This document shows positions 1-6,937 of a stretch of DNA of 36,671 bases, piece by piece. The position numbers and the translations under genes are program-made. The stretch's first letter is position 1, and each line of letters begins with the position of its first letter. A model generated the notes under the pieces. That model was not told where the DNA came from and searched no databases. It was given only the letters and a program-made list of their open reading frames with translations. This DNA is from SG8-39 sp041558415 (lineage in GTDB: Bacteria; Pseudomonadota; Gammaproteobacteria; Burkholderiales; SG8-39): contig JBFFEY010000028.1 of assembly GCA_041558415.1 (NCBI GenBank), positions 1 through 36,671 of the forward strand, written 5' to 3'.

Positions 1-154
1 GTTCATGCATGCCGCCGAGCGAGCAAACCACCCGTGGCTGAAGCGCCTCGACTTGTCGACGGTCGATTTCGGGTCAGGCCGGCGCACCATTCATGCTGGA
101 GGGCGCCTCGACAAGAAGTACGACCTGGTCGTTGCCGACCCGGTGCAAGGCTAG
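1..154 (+). CDS. AbiEi-type antitoxin/regulator, 3' end only
   Basis: The window opens inside a gene whose last 50 codons read in frame 2 and stop at TAG 152-154. The peptide contains HPWLKRLDLSTVDFGSG followed by GGRLDKKYDLVV, which resembles the C-terminal end of AbiEi-family (type IV toxin-antitoxin) antitoxins. That family normally has an N-terminal winged helix that represses its own operon and a C-terminal domain that counters the toxin; only the extreme C terminus is visible here. The stop lies 8 bases before the start of the AbiEii-type gene, as expected for a bicistronic abiE operon. The call rests on the short tail plus the neighbour, so it is good but not certain. The 5' part lies outside the window. 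Confidence 0.72.
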   Translation, partial: FMHAAERANHPWLKRLDLSTVDFGSGRRTIHAGGRLDKKYDLVVADPVQG

Positions 155-162
155 GACCAACG

Positions 163-1071
163 ATGGCGGCACACGATGGTTACAGAGCTCAGATCGAACT
201 TCTGATTCGCTGCCTGCCGGCGGTCGCCAGTGCGCCCGACTTCGCGATCAAGGGCGGCACAGCCATCAACCTATTTCTTCGGGACATGCCGCGGATGTCG
301 GTCGACATCGACCTCACCTATCTCCCAGTGTCCGCTCGCCACACGGCGTTGACCGATATTCGCACCCAGCTTGCCGCGATCGCTGAAGTGCTCAAACGGA
401 CTGTGCCGGGCGTACACGTCCAACTCGTGGAAGGCGACGCGCCCAAGCTGCTCGTGGATAAGTCCGGTGCACGCATCAAGGTGGAGCCGAGCGTCGTCAT
501 CCGCGGCAGCCTGCTGCCGCCGGTCTTGAGTCAACTCTGCCCGACAGCGCAGGAAGCCTATGAGGTGTTCGTCGAGGTCCAGCGGCTCGACTCAGCGGAT
601 CTCTATGCAGGCAAACTCTGTGCGGCGCTGGACCGACAGCATCCGCGGGACCTCTTCGACGTCATGCATCTTCAAGCAGCAGGCCCAATCCCCGATTCCA
701 TACGGCAAGCGCTTGTCGCTTACCTCGCCGGTCACCGGCGCCCGATCGCAGAGCTTCTGCAGCCGAACCCCAAGCTACTCGAGGAGCTGTTCGCCAACCA
801 CTTCGCCGGAATGACCGAGGAGCCCGTCGAGCTCGCAGACCTCGAGGCCGCCAGGACGCAACTGTTCGAGTGGGCCGCGAGCGCCCTCACCGAAAACGAG
901 CGCCGGTTTCTCCTGTCCATCAAGCAAGGCGAACCGGATTGGGCGCTGTTACCGTTCGAAGGTCTGGACCAATGGCCGGCGATTCAATGGAAGCTGCAGA
1001 ACATTGGACGGATGAGTACTCGCAGCCACCGAAAAGCGGTGGAACGCCTGCGGGCGGTGCTCGGTATCTGA
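163..1071 (+). CDS. AbiEii/AbiGii-type nucleotidyltransferase toxin
   Basis: A 302-residue protein of the nucleotidyltransferase AbiEii toxin family, the toxin half of type IV abortive-infection modules. Family members are thought to add nucleotides to RNA and arrest growth on phage infection. Visible motifs are KGGTA (30-34), the metal-binding pair in VDIDL (Asp48 and Asp50), a basic RIKVEP strand (104-109), GK (150-151) and the family signature with Asp157-Arg158 and PRDLFD (161-166). I chose ATG 163 because it follows the antitoxin stop by 8 bases with TAGGA as a plausible ribosome site; the frame is open further upstream but that part overlaps the antitoxin and reads unlike the family. 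All key residues are present. GC and codon use look less extreme than in the genes to the right, consistent with transfer. Confidence 0.88.
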   Translation: MAAHDGYRAQIELLIRCLPAVASAPDFAIKGGTAINLFLRDMPRMSVDIDLTYLPVSARHTALTDIRTQLAAIAEVLKRTVPGVHVQLVEGDAPKLLVDKSGARIKVEPSVVIRGSLLPPVLSQLCPTAQEAYEVFVEVQRLDSADLYAGKLCAALDRQHPRDLFDVMHLQAAGPIPDSIRQALVAYLAGHRRPIAELLQPNPKLLEELFANHFAGMTEEPVELADLEAARTQLFEWAASALTENERRFLLSIKQGEPDWALLPFEGLDQWPAIQWKLQNIGRMSTRSHRKAVERLRAVLGI

Positions 1072-1439
1072 CTTGATTTCTAATGGCGGCCCGAAAACCT
1101 TTCGGGATCCTGATACAGATCCTCGTACTACAGTCCTTCATTTCCGAGGTTTCGTATCACGACGTGCGGACTCCCTGCCCCGCACGGATTGTCGATGCCG
1201 AACTTCGAGCGCAGGATTTACCTGACGAGCAACGGGAGCGCACAATAACTCGACTACGACGGGCGTGCGCCCTGATCGGCAGCACCGTTGCGCTGGAGCG
1301 ATGCAACGCATGGCGAGTGCCGGAGGTGCCATGAAATCACCCTGGATCCAGCCATAGAATGAGCGGAAACGATCTGGGGGTATCTACGGGGGTATTTCTG
1401 CCGTTTAGCAAAATAAGCTATTGATTCATAAGGCAATGT
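1072..1439. other. intergenic stretch of about 370 bp without a convincing gene
   Basis: No reading frame here resembles a known protein or has a good ribosome site. It holds a short hairpin (CCCGAA 1090-1095, loop of 5, TTCGGG 1101-1106) just after the toxin gene, without a T-run, so a weak terminator candidate at best. It also has an imperfect inverted repeat between 1112 and 1158 and the tandem GGGGGTAT repeats described separately. The last 80 bases are noticeably AT-richer than the chromosome to the right. I interpret it as the end of an integrated element. Confidence 0.5.
1376..1395. repeat. tandem GGGGGTAT direct repeat, 12-bp period
   Basis: GGGGGTAT occurs at 1376-1383 and again at 1388-1395, separated by four bases. 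Similar paired G-run/TAT repeats often lie just inside tyrosine-recombinase elements next to the tRNA or tmRNA attachment site, where they may be arm-type integrase sites. That comparison is from memory. Here the pair sits 45 bases inside the tmRNA-like fragment at 1440-1459. Confidence 0.45.
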
Positions 1440-1459
1440 GATTGTCGCCGCCTCCACCA
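1440..1459 (+). mobile_element. att-like remnant resembling the 3' end of tmRNA (ssrA)
   Basis: The 20 bases read GATT-GTCGC-CGCCTCC-ACCA. This fits the end of a T-loop, the 3' side of a T-stem, the 3' side of a 7-bp acceptor stem and the terminal ACCA of a tmRNA, whose 5' end in this group would begin with GGGGGCG. The bases just upstream do not continue the T-arm, so this is a fragment, not a gene. Elements that integrate at the ssrA 3' end leave such a duplicate at their far end, which would place the AbiE genes inside the element and the HupE gene on the host chromosome. A tRNA-Ser-type fragment is the main alternative. Confidence 0.5.
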
Positions 1460-1468
1460 TTCACTGCC

Positions 1469-2617
1469 TCAGACGATCCGCTGGATCGTCCACGCCATTC
1501 CGACCAGCGCGATGAGCAGCGATGCCGGCACCGCCAGGCGTGGGCGGTACCAGGGGCGGCGCCTGAACCAGCCGACCAGGGTGAGCGCCACGAGAATCAC
1601 CCCGAGCTGTCCGAATTCCACGCCCAGATTGAATGCGATCAGCGCCGTGACGTATTCCGAGCGCGGCAGGCCCACCTCGGTGAGCACACCGGCGAATCCC
1701 ATACCGTGCAGGAGGCCGAAAAGGAACACGGCGACAACGCGCCATGGCCGCAGTCTTGTCGTCAGGACGTTCTCCACGCCGACGTAGACGATCGAGGCGG
1801 CAATCAGCGGCTCGACCACGGCCGGCGGCAGCGAGACGATGCCGTACATCGACAGGCCCAGGGTGAGCGTGTGGGCGACGGTGAACGCCGTCACCTGCCA
1901 GAGGATCGGACCCAGTTTCAAGGACAGCAGGAAGATTCCCAGCACGAACAGGATATGGTCGAGCCCCTCCGGCAGAATGTGCACGAAGCCGAGCACCGCA
2001 TAGTCGATGAACACTTCCCTGCGCGAGCGAGGCACGACGCGCTCGGCGAGCACGAACGGGGGGCTCCGGGTGCCCTCTTTCAGCCAGTAAGACTTTGCCG
2101 TCTCGCCCGACGCATAACGCAGCCGGAGCACGCTGCTGCCGAATGCCTCCGGGTAGCGCCAGACGAACGTCGCCGCGCCGGCGGGAATCGCGCCCCGCAG
2201 CACGATCTGCGACTCGCGCGCGAGGCGGACGTCACCGACCGGCCCGATCGCGACGCGCTCGAGCTGCAGGGACGCCCGCCGGGTATCGAAGCGCACCGCG
2301 ATGCTGTCGATGAATTCCCTGGAGAACGCCCGAAAGGCTTCCTCCAGCGCCGCCGGCGGAAGCTGGCGCAACCGGTTGTATTCGACGGCGTTCGCCGAAT
2401 CGTCCGTGTCCGCGTGGTTCGGGCCCACCCGCGCGACGAGCGCCTCGACGTTGGTCCGGATCTCGAGTCGGAAGCTCGCATCCTCGGCGAACGTCACGGT
2501 GACCACGGCCGGGCGCAGGGTATGCGCGAGGCCTGCGCCGGGCAGGAACCAAAACCCGCAGACCAGCCATGCGAGCGGCAACCCAAGGCGGCTGTAGAAA
2601 CGCGCGCTTTTCACCAC
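1469..2617 (-). CDS. HupE/UreJ-family membrane protein
   Basis: A 382-residue two-part protein. Residues 12-31 form a signal segment ending in a plausible cleavage site (LAHT); residues 32-195 are a soluble extracytoplasmic domain. From about 205 onward there are roughly six or seven membrane segments carrying HILPEGLDH (213-221), AHT (248-250), LLHGMGFAG (302-310) and NLGVEFGQ (330-337). These His/Asp/Glu-bearing helices are typical of the HupE/UreJ family, linked to nickel or cobalt uptake. This long form with a periplasmic N-terminal domain is widespread in proteobacteria, often next to DUF4198 genes, as here. The start is GTG at 2617; no hydrogenase or urease gene is in the window. The transported metal is not evident. 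Confidence 0.8.
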   Translation of the reverse strand: MVKSARFYSRLGLPLAWLVCGFWFLPGAGLAHTLRPAVVTVTFAEDASFRLEIRTNVEALVARVGPNHADTDDSANAVEYNRLRQLPPAALEEAFRAFSREFIDSIAVRFDTRRASLQLERVAIGPVGDVRLARESQIVLRGAIPAGAATFVWRYPEAFGSSVLRLRYASGETAKSYWLKEGTRSPPFVLAERVVPRSRREVFIDYAVLGFVHILPEGLDHILFVLGIFLLSLKLGPILWQVTAFTVAHTLTLGLSMYGIVSLPPAVVEPLIAASIVYVGVENVLTTRLRPWRVVAVFLFGLLHGMGFAGVLTEVGLPRSEYVTALIAFNLGVEFGQLGVILVALTLVGWFRRRPWYRPRLAVPASLLIALVGMAWTIQRIV

Positions 2618-2661
2618 GGCAGTCTAGCAACCCTGCAGGGCTTGCTACCCTTGCAGTCCCC

Positions 2662-3462
2662 ATGCTGCGCAGCACCGCCGCTCTTGCCATCCTGCTAACC
2701 TGCGTCGTCGACCACGCGCAGGCACACGACTTCTGGATCGAGCCCTCGCAGTTCGTCGTCACGCCCCGGGAATCGGTGTCGCTGTATCTGCGCGAGGGCG
2801 AGAACCTTGTCGGCAATTCCCTGCCCTACGTGACCGACTGGTTCCGCGAGTACAGTCGTAGCGACGCCCGGGGACGAGAGCCGGTCACCGCGGAGCTTGG
2901 CGACAACCCCGCCGTCATCGAGATCCGTTCCGCCGGCACCACCCTGCTGGGCTACTGGAGCACACCCAGGTTCGTCGCTTTGGCGCCCGCGAAGTTCGAG
3001 AGCTACCTGCGCCAGGAGGGCCTCGAACACGTCCTGGTGCAACGCAGGCAGCTCGGCGAGTCCGGCAAGGAAGCGCGCGAGAACTTTGTTCGCTGCGCCA
3101 AGACCTATCTGACGACGAATGGCGATGCCCTGAACACTACGCTGCGGGCGCCCCTCGGTTTCACGCTCGAACTGATGCCGCCGGACAACCTGCACGCGCT
3201 TGCGCCCGGCGACCGCCTCGACCTTCGCCTGCTCTACCGCGGGAAACCGCTGGCCGGTGCACTGGTGATCGCGTTCCGGAAGGCGGCGCCGGAAGACAAA
3301 GTGCAGGTGCGATCCGACGCACGGGGCGGCGCGGCGTTAAGGCTCTCCGCGTCGGGTATCTGGCTGATCAAGGCCGTGCACATGGTGCGCCTCGAGAATC
3401 ACCCCAAGGCGGATTGGGAAAGCTATTGGGCGTCCCTGCTGTTCGAATTGCGCGCGCGATGA
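2662..3462 (+). CDS. DUF4198-type periplasmic protein, possibly metal-related
   Basis: A 266-residue exported protein. ATG 2662 gives a clean signal peptide (hydrophobic run at 5-15, then AQA|HD), so I prefer it to the longer open frame. The mature N terminus begins with HDFWIEP, the hallmark of the DUF4198 family, which is predicted to be periplasmic and often neighbours nickel or cobalt transporters; the N-terminal His could ligate metal after cleavage. The rest reads as beta-sandwich, with a late strand-rich domain (about 180-266, LRLLYRGKPLAGA). It diverges from the HupE-type gene with only 44 bases between the starts, so the two are probably co-regulated. Family assignment is firm; metal handling is inferred. 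Confidence 0.78.
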   Translation: MLRSTAALAILLTCVVDHAQAHDFWIEPSQFVVTPRESVSLYLREGENLVGNSLPYVTDWFREYSRSDARGREPVTAELGDNPAVIEIRSAGTTLLGYWSTPRFVALAPAKFESYLRQEGLEHVLVQRRQLGESGKEARENFVRCAKTYLTTNGDALNTTLRAPLGFTLELMPPDNLHALAPGDRLDLRLLYRGKPLAGALVIAFRKAAPEDKVQVRSDARGGAALRLSASGIWLIKAVHMVRLENHPKADWESYWASLLFELRAR

Positions 3463-3627
3463 GTTTGCGCAGAATGGAATCCGGCGGAACTGCTCCGCTA
3501 AGCTCACTCGACGCCGCGCCGCTGCCCCGGAAGTCGCGATCCCCGCCCCAGCACAGCAGCCGGGGCAAAGAACAGGCCCCGTCCGGACGCAACTAATGCC
3601 GGCCGCCGCCGCCACCAACCCCCAGCG
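3463..3627. other. convergent intergenic region with a weak hairpin
   Basis: The 165 bases between two gene ends contain GCGGA-ACTGC-TCCGC at 3484-3498, a 5-bp stem with a 5-base loop, and a GC-rich stretch with CCCC and GGGG blocks near 3545-3568. Neither is followed by a T-run, so transcription termination here is possible but not shown. No gene is seen. Confidence 0.3.
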
Positions 3628-4611
3628 CTACTTGGCGTGGCCAAGCGCCTTGCCGTTGCCCGGCCTGCCGCCCGCGGACGCGCCTGCGGCTGCGCCCGAC
3701 GCGCTGACAATACCGCTGCCGTGGCCGCGCGCAACGCCGTGCGCGACGGGAGAGCCCGCGCCGCCCGCGGCCGTGACGATGCCCTGACCGCGCGGCGCGG
3801 ACGCCGCACCGCCTGCGGTCGTCACGTGCTTCGCGCCGCGACCGTGGGCGACGCCCGCCGCCTGTCCGCCGCCCGCGGTCACCACGCCTCGGCCGCGTGC
3901 CGCGGGCGCTTTGCCGCCGCCCGCCGTAACGACGCCCTGTCCGCCGGAAGACGTCTTGGACTCGCGCACCCCTGCCCCGCCGGCGCGCACACCGTTCGCA
4001 GTCGTGATGCCACTGGTTGTCGTCGCGTTCGCGGGTTGCGAAGCCGGCAGAGTCGCGATGTGCGCGTTTTGCGCCTTGATGCCGCTCACCACGGGGCCGA
4101 GTTTGGTGCCGAGTTGCTGCGCGATCTGTCCCCAACCCATGCCATCGGCGCGCATCTGCAGCACGCCCTGCAGCTCGATCGTCTCGCCGTTGATCGTCAG
4201 CGTGCCGCCATTCAATGCGCTCTGCAGCTGTTCCGGTGTCGGCTCGATGATGCCCTGCTGCGCGAGCTGGTACTTGGCCAGCGCGAGCGACGTGGAGACG
4301 TTGCCATAGCCCATCGGCTTGGTCGCCGGCGTGAACGTCGCAGACGGCTGACCTTCCTGTGTCAGGGTGATCTCCGATCCACCACGCAGTCCTGTCACCA
4401 GCGCAGTCGAATTTTCCTGCGAGCCCGCAAACATTTCGAAATCCGCTGCAATCTTGTCGGTCACGACCCCTGACCCCTTTGTCGTCGCGCTACCGTCCAT
4501 GGCCTGAATTTCGCCGCTGAGCGTGGCCGCCCCATCGCCGCTGTCGGCCAGCGCAACGCCCGAGAGCGCGGTGGCAGCAAGCAGCGCAATTGCCGTTTGA
4601 CGGATGTTCAT
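3628..4611 (-). CDS. secreted protein with Gly/Ala-rich VVTAGG-type C-terminal repeats, function unknown
   Basis: A 327-residue protein with a signal peptide (residues 1-22, cleavage near ALA|DS). Residues 25-100 are Thr/Ser-rich and strand-forming. Residues 105-185 form a helical segment with ELQGVLQMRADGMGWGQIA and LGTKLGPVVSGIK, a pattern I associate with uncharacterised betaproteobacterial exported proteins. From about 200 to 308 there is a repeat of the type G-x-G-(V/I)-(V/T)-(T/S)-A-(G/A/S)-G spaced 15-23 residues apart: 201, 224, 240, 260, 275 and 298. The tail is basic and glycine-rich. The start has a perfect AGGAGGT ribosome site. It lies 14 bases after the lipoprotein gene in the same orientation, so the two form an operon. 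I assign no function; a cell-surface or matrix role is a guess. Confidence 0.75.
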   Translation of the reverse strand: MNIRQTAIALLAATALSGVALADSGDGAATLSGEIQAMDGSATTKGSGVVTDKIAADFEMFAGSQENSTALVTGLRGGSEITLTQEGQPSATFTPATKPMGYGNVSTSLALAKYQLAQQGIIEPTPEQLQSALNGGTLTINGETIELQGVLQMRADGMGWGQIAQQLGTKLGPVVSGIKAQNAHIATLPASQPANATTTSGITTANGVRAGGAGVRESKTSSGGQGVVTAGGGKAPAARGRGVVTAGGGQAAGVAHGRGAKHVTTAGGAASAPRGQGIVTAAGGAGSPVAHGVARGHGSGIVSASGAAAGASAGGRPGNGKALGHAK

Positions 4612-4625
4612 GAGTACCTCCTAAA

Positions 4626-5054
4626 TCACGTTGCGGGAAGCACGCGTTCGGTCTGCAGGATGATTTCGGTCGCTGTCGCCGAATCCTTGATAAAGCCGTC
4701 GGAGTCGGCGATCACGCGCATGCGCGTCGTCTTCGGCGTAAGCGACTCGAACTCGACCTCGATGGCGCGATTGTTGGCCGACGCCTTGATCAGCTCGCCC
4801 TGCTCGGTCTTATTGACCGCCGAGACCGGGATCGCCATTTGCTTCAACGCCGTGAGCGTGGCACGCCGCACTTTGGGCAGCGGCTCGGCGAAGGTCCGGT
4901 AGACGATGCCATTGAGGGTATGGTTGACCCCGACCGCGGCGCCGACACCGAGCCCCGTCAGCGCAACGGCCGCGCAGCCGCTGGCGAGAACCGCCAGCAA
5001 TGCGAGCGGCAGGATTCGCGCGCGCCGCATCCACGCGAAAGTCGACGCTGACAT
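4626..5054 (-). CDS. small lipoprotein, DUF3568-like
   Basis: With the ATG at 5054 this is a 142-residue lipoprotein: basic start, hydrophobic core and lipobox LASG-Cys27. The mature part has a glycine-rich hydrophobic stretch (GLGVGAAVGV) and then an alpha/beta domain including TLTALKQMAIPV and FESLTPKTTRMRVI, resembling the DUF3568 family of small proteobacterial lipoproteins of unknown role. Other possible starts are ATG 5078 and an internal ATG at 5030 that would still encode the lipobox; no start has a strong ribosome site. The stop is 14 bases before the strong ribosome site of the repeat protein, so the lipoprotein may help place or export that partner. Envelope location is well supported; function is not. 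Confidence 0.72.
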   Translation of the reverse strand: MSASTFAWMRRARILPLALLAVLASGCAAVALTGLGVGAAVGVNHTLNGIVYRTFAEPLPKVRRATLTALKQMAIPVSAVNKTEQGELIKASANNRAIEVEFESLTPKTTRMRVIADSDGFIKDSATATEIILQTERVLPAT

Positions 5055-5111
5055 CAGATTCGGCAATTTCCGAGGCATTCGCAATACACCGTCCCAGTGG
5101 ACATGCGGTTG

Positions 5112-5141
5112 TGTATACCGGGCAGCAGATCACTCTTGCAA
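5112..5141 (-). promoter_or_regulatory. candidate sigma-70 promoter for the lipoprotein/repeat-protein operon
   Basis: On the minus strand TTGCAA (5141-5136) and TATACA (5117-5112) are spaced by 18 bases, each matching 4 of 6 consensus positions. Transcription would start near 5105, about 50 bases before the preferred start codon. The -35 box lies within the inverted repeat at 5120-5154, so a bound protein there would control access. Confidence 0.4.
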
Positions 5142-5154
5142 GGTGATACTGCCC
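5120..5154. repeat. interrupted inverted repeat in a divergent promoter region
   Basis: GGGCAG (5120-5125) pairs with CTGCCC (5149-5154), and inside it ATCAC (5129-5133) pairs with GTGAT (5143-5147) around a self-complementary CTTGCAAG centre. The 35-bp dyad lies between the divergent lipoprotein operon and the EthD-like operon and overlaps a candidate -35 box. It could be an operator or an RNA hairpin; the sequence does not decide. Confidence 0.4.
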
Positions 5155-5259
5155 ACGAGTCTACATCCCGTCTTGCGCACTGACCTGGACCCGAAGGCGA
5201 CTGTCGCCGGTCGGCGTCGCTCGGGTAGGATTTGCAGAACCCAATCGGAGGTGCTCACG

Positions 5260-5592
5260 ATGGAAGCACTGCCCAAGTGCCTGCTGATCGTCACCGCAGA
5301 AGTTGACCCGGAAATCGAAGCCGACTGGAACCGCTGGTACGACGAGGTACACCTGCCCGCAGCGCTCGCCTGCCCCGGCGTGCGGCGTGGGCGGCGCTAT
5401 GTCTCCGCCGGACTGACCGTCGAGAACGATCGCGGCGAGCGGCGACGCGACGCGCACCGCGTCTACACCACCGTGTACGAGCTCGAAAGCCCTCGGGCAG
5501 TGGAGACCGCAGAGTTTCAAGCGATGCGCGGCTGGTACCAGTTCGCGCCGCGGGTGCGCTCGCGCACGCAGGTCATCGAAACGTTACACTGA
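5260..5592 (+). CDS. EthD-like small alpha/beta-barrel protein
   Basis: A 110-residue protein with the ferredoxin-like fold pattern of the EthD/dimeric alpha-beta barrel group: an opening strand (CLLIVTAEV), then the motif WNRWYDEVHLPAAL around residues 22-35, the usual ligand-pocket segment. Such proteins are small dimeric enzymes or binding proteins often found in catabolic operons. ATG 5260 is chosen because GGAGGTG lies 7 bases upstream; the open frame before it runs into the promoter region. It is the first gene of a plus-strand set with the ketopantoate-reductase-like protein (24 bases on) and cupin (13 bases further). The substrate is unknown. Confidence 0.75.
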   Translation: MEALPKCLLIVTAEVDPEIEADWNRWYDEVHLPAALACPGVRRGRRYVSAGLTVENDRGERRRDAHRVYTTVYELESPRAVETAEFQAMRGWYQFAPRVRSRTQVIETLH

Positions 5593-5616
5593 CGCCCCTT
5601 CAGGAGGGTTCGGACG

Positions 5617-6546
5617 ATGCGGTTTGCGATTTTCGGCGCCGGCGGGCTCGGCGGCTATTACGGCGCGCGGCTGCTGCAGGCGGGTCACGACGTGGCGTTC
5701 GTCGCGCGCGGCGCGCACCGCGAGGCGATCCGCAACAACGGCCTCAAGGTGCTCAGCCCGCTGGGCGACGCCCACCTGAAGAACGTCGTGGCGACCAATG
5801 ACCCGCGCGAGATCGGCCCGGTCGACGTCATCGTCGTCGCGGTGAAGACCTGGCAGGTGGCGGAATCGGCGCAGGCGATGCGGCCAATGGTCAAGGCCGA
5901 CACGATCGTGGTGCCGTTCCTCAACGGCGTCGAGGCGCCGGACGAGCTCGCCGCCATCCTTGGCGCCGAGCACGTCATCGGCGGCCTGTCGAAAATCTTC
6001 AGCCTGATCGAGGCACCCGGCGTCATCCGCCACTTCAATCCCGGCGCCTACATCGAGATCGGCGAGCTCGGCGGCGGCCCCTCGCCGCGCGTCGAAGCAC
6101 TGCGCGCCGCCTTCGAAGGCGCGGGCGCGCAGGCCAAGGCGAGCGCCGACATTCGCACCGAGCTGTGGAAAAAGCTGCTCACGGTGAGCTCATGGGCGGG
6201 GCTCGGCGCGCTGTCGCGCAGCCCGATGGGCGTGCTGCGCTCGCAGCCCGAGACGCGCGCGCTGATCGACCGCGCCATGGACGAGGGCGTCGCTGTCGGG
6301 CTGCGCCGCGGCCACGCCCTGTCGGACAAGGACAAGGCCGATCTGTGGGCGCTGTACGACTCGATCCCGGCCGACGCCACCGCCTCGATGCAGCGCGACA
6401 TCATGGCCGGCAAGCCTTCCGAGCTCGATGCCTGGAATGGCGCCATCGTGCGCTTCGGCGAGGAAACCGGCGTCGACACGCCGGTCCATACCTTCACCTA
6501 CCATGCGCTGCTGCCGATGGAGCGGCGCGCGCGCGGCCTGATTTGA
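5617..6546 (+). CDS. ketopantoate reductase family protein (PanE/ApbA-like)
   Basis: A 309-residue NAD(P)H-dependent 2-dehydropantoate-2-reductase-type protein. The N terminus carries the Rossmann motif GAGGLG (7-12), and the C-terminal helical domain has the WKKL segment (184-187, Lys186 at the catalytic lysine position) and SMQRDI-AGKPSELD with the conserved Glu near residue 270. The family reduces ketopantoate in pantothenate synthesis, but many members sit in degradative clusters with other 2-oxo acid substrates. A second, diverged member is at 24187, and the neighbours (EthD-like, cupin) are not pantothenate genes, so I favour a catabolic role. The Asn usually four residues after the catalytic Lys appears to be Val here. 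A GGAGG ribosome site precedes the ATG. Confidence 0.85.
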   Translation: MRFAIFGAGGLGGYYGARLLQAGHDVAFVARGAHREAIRNNGLKVLSPLGDAHLKNVVATNDPREIGPVDVIVVAVKTWQVAESAQAMRPMVKADTIVVPFLNGVEAPDELAAILGAEHVIGGLSKIFSLIEAPGVIRHFNPGAYIEIGELGGGPSPRVEALRAAFEGAGAQAKASADIRTELWKKLLTVSSWAGLGALSRSPMGVLRSQPETRALIDRAMDEGVAVGLRRGHALSDKDKADLWALYDSIPADATASMQRDIMAGKPSELDAWNGAIVRFGEETGVDTPVHTFTYHALLPMERRARGLI

Positions 6547-6559
6547 GACGGAGGACGAG

Positions 6560-6934
6560 ATGCCGAAAGCAGACTGGGTCTACAGCCTCGCGAACGACGC
6601 GCGCGGCATCGCGCGCACCCTGGCCGAGGGCGTCGAAACGCGCATCTTCGTCGGCGACAACGTCATGCTGTCAGTGGTGCGCATGGCGCCCAACGCCGTC
6701 GGTCAGGTGCACAGCCACCCGAACGAGCAGTGGGGCGTGCTGCTCGAGGGTTCGGCGACGCGCATCCAGGGCGACGAGGAGGTCGCCGTGACGGCGGGCG
6801 AGTTCTGGCACACGCCGGGGGGCGTGCCGCACGGCATCCGCGTCGGCGCCAAGGGCGCGGTAGTGCTCGACATTTTCAGCCCGCCGCGCGACGAGTACCG
6901 CAAGGCCGGCGCCGGCTACGGTACGAATGACTGA
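6560..6934 (+). CDS. cupin-domain protein
   Basis: A 124-residue single cupin. Motif 1 supplies His51, His53 and Glu56/Gln57 (VHSHPNEQWG) and motif 2 supplies His91 in PGGVPHGIRVG, the normal metal ligands of the fold. Small cupins may be isomerases, dioxygenases or sensors, and the sequence alone does not say which. It starts 13 bases after the ketopantoate-reductase-like gene with GGAGGA in the gap, so it is translated from the same mRNA. Its end is 3 bases from the end of the convergent hydroxyacid oxidase gene, leaving no room for a separate terminator. Confidence 0.85.
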   Translation: MPKADWVYSLANDARGIARTLAEGVETRIFVGDNVMLSVVRMAPNAVGQVHSHPNEQWGVLLEGSATRIQGDEEVAVTAGEFWHTPGGVPHGIRVGAKGAVVLDIFSPPRDEYRKAGAGYGTND

Positions 6935-6937
6935 TGG

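Noticed and set aside
1083..1334. Possible 83-residue gene after the AbiEii gene
   Set aside because: No ribosome site, no recognisable motif and no composition like a protein of this genome; treated as noncoding.
3700..3990. Repeated GC-rich blocks suggesting a CRISPR array or DNA repeat
   Set aside because: The repetition follows codons for the VVTAGG-type protein repeat with irregular spacing; there are no constant repeats and unique spacers.
3637..4473. Plus-strand open frame opposite the repeat protein
   Set aside because: Arg/Ala-rich with no motif; the minus-strand gene has a signal peptide and an AGGAGGT ribosome site.
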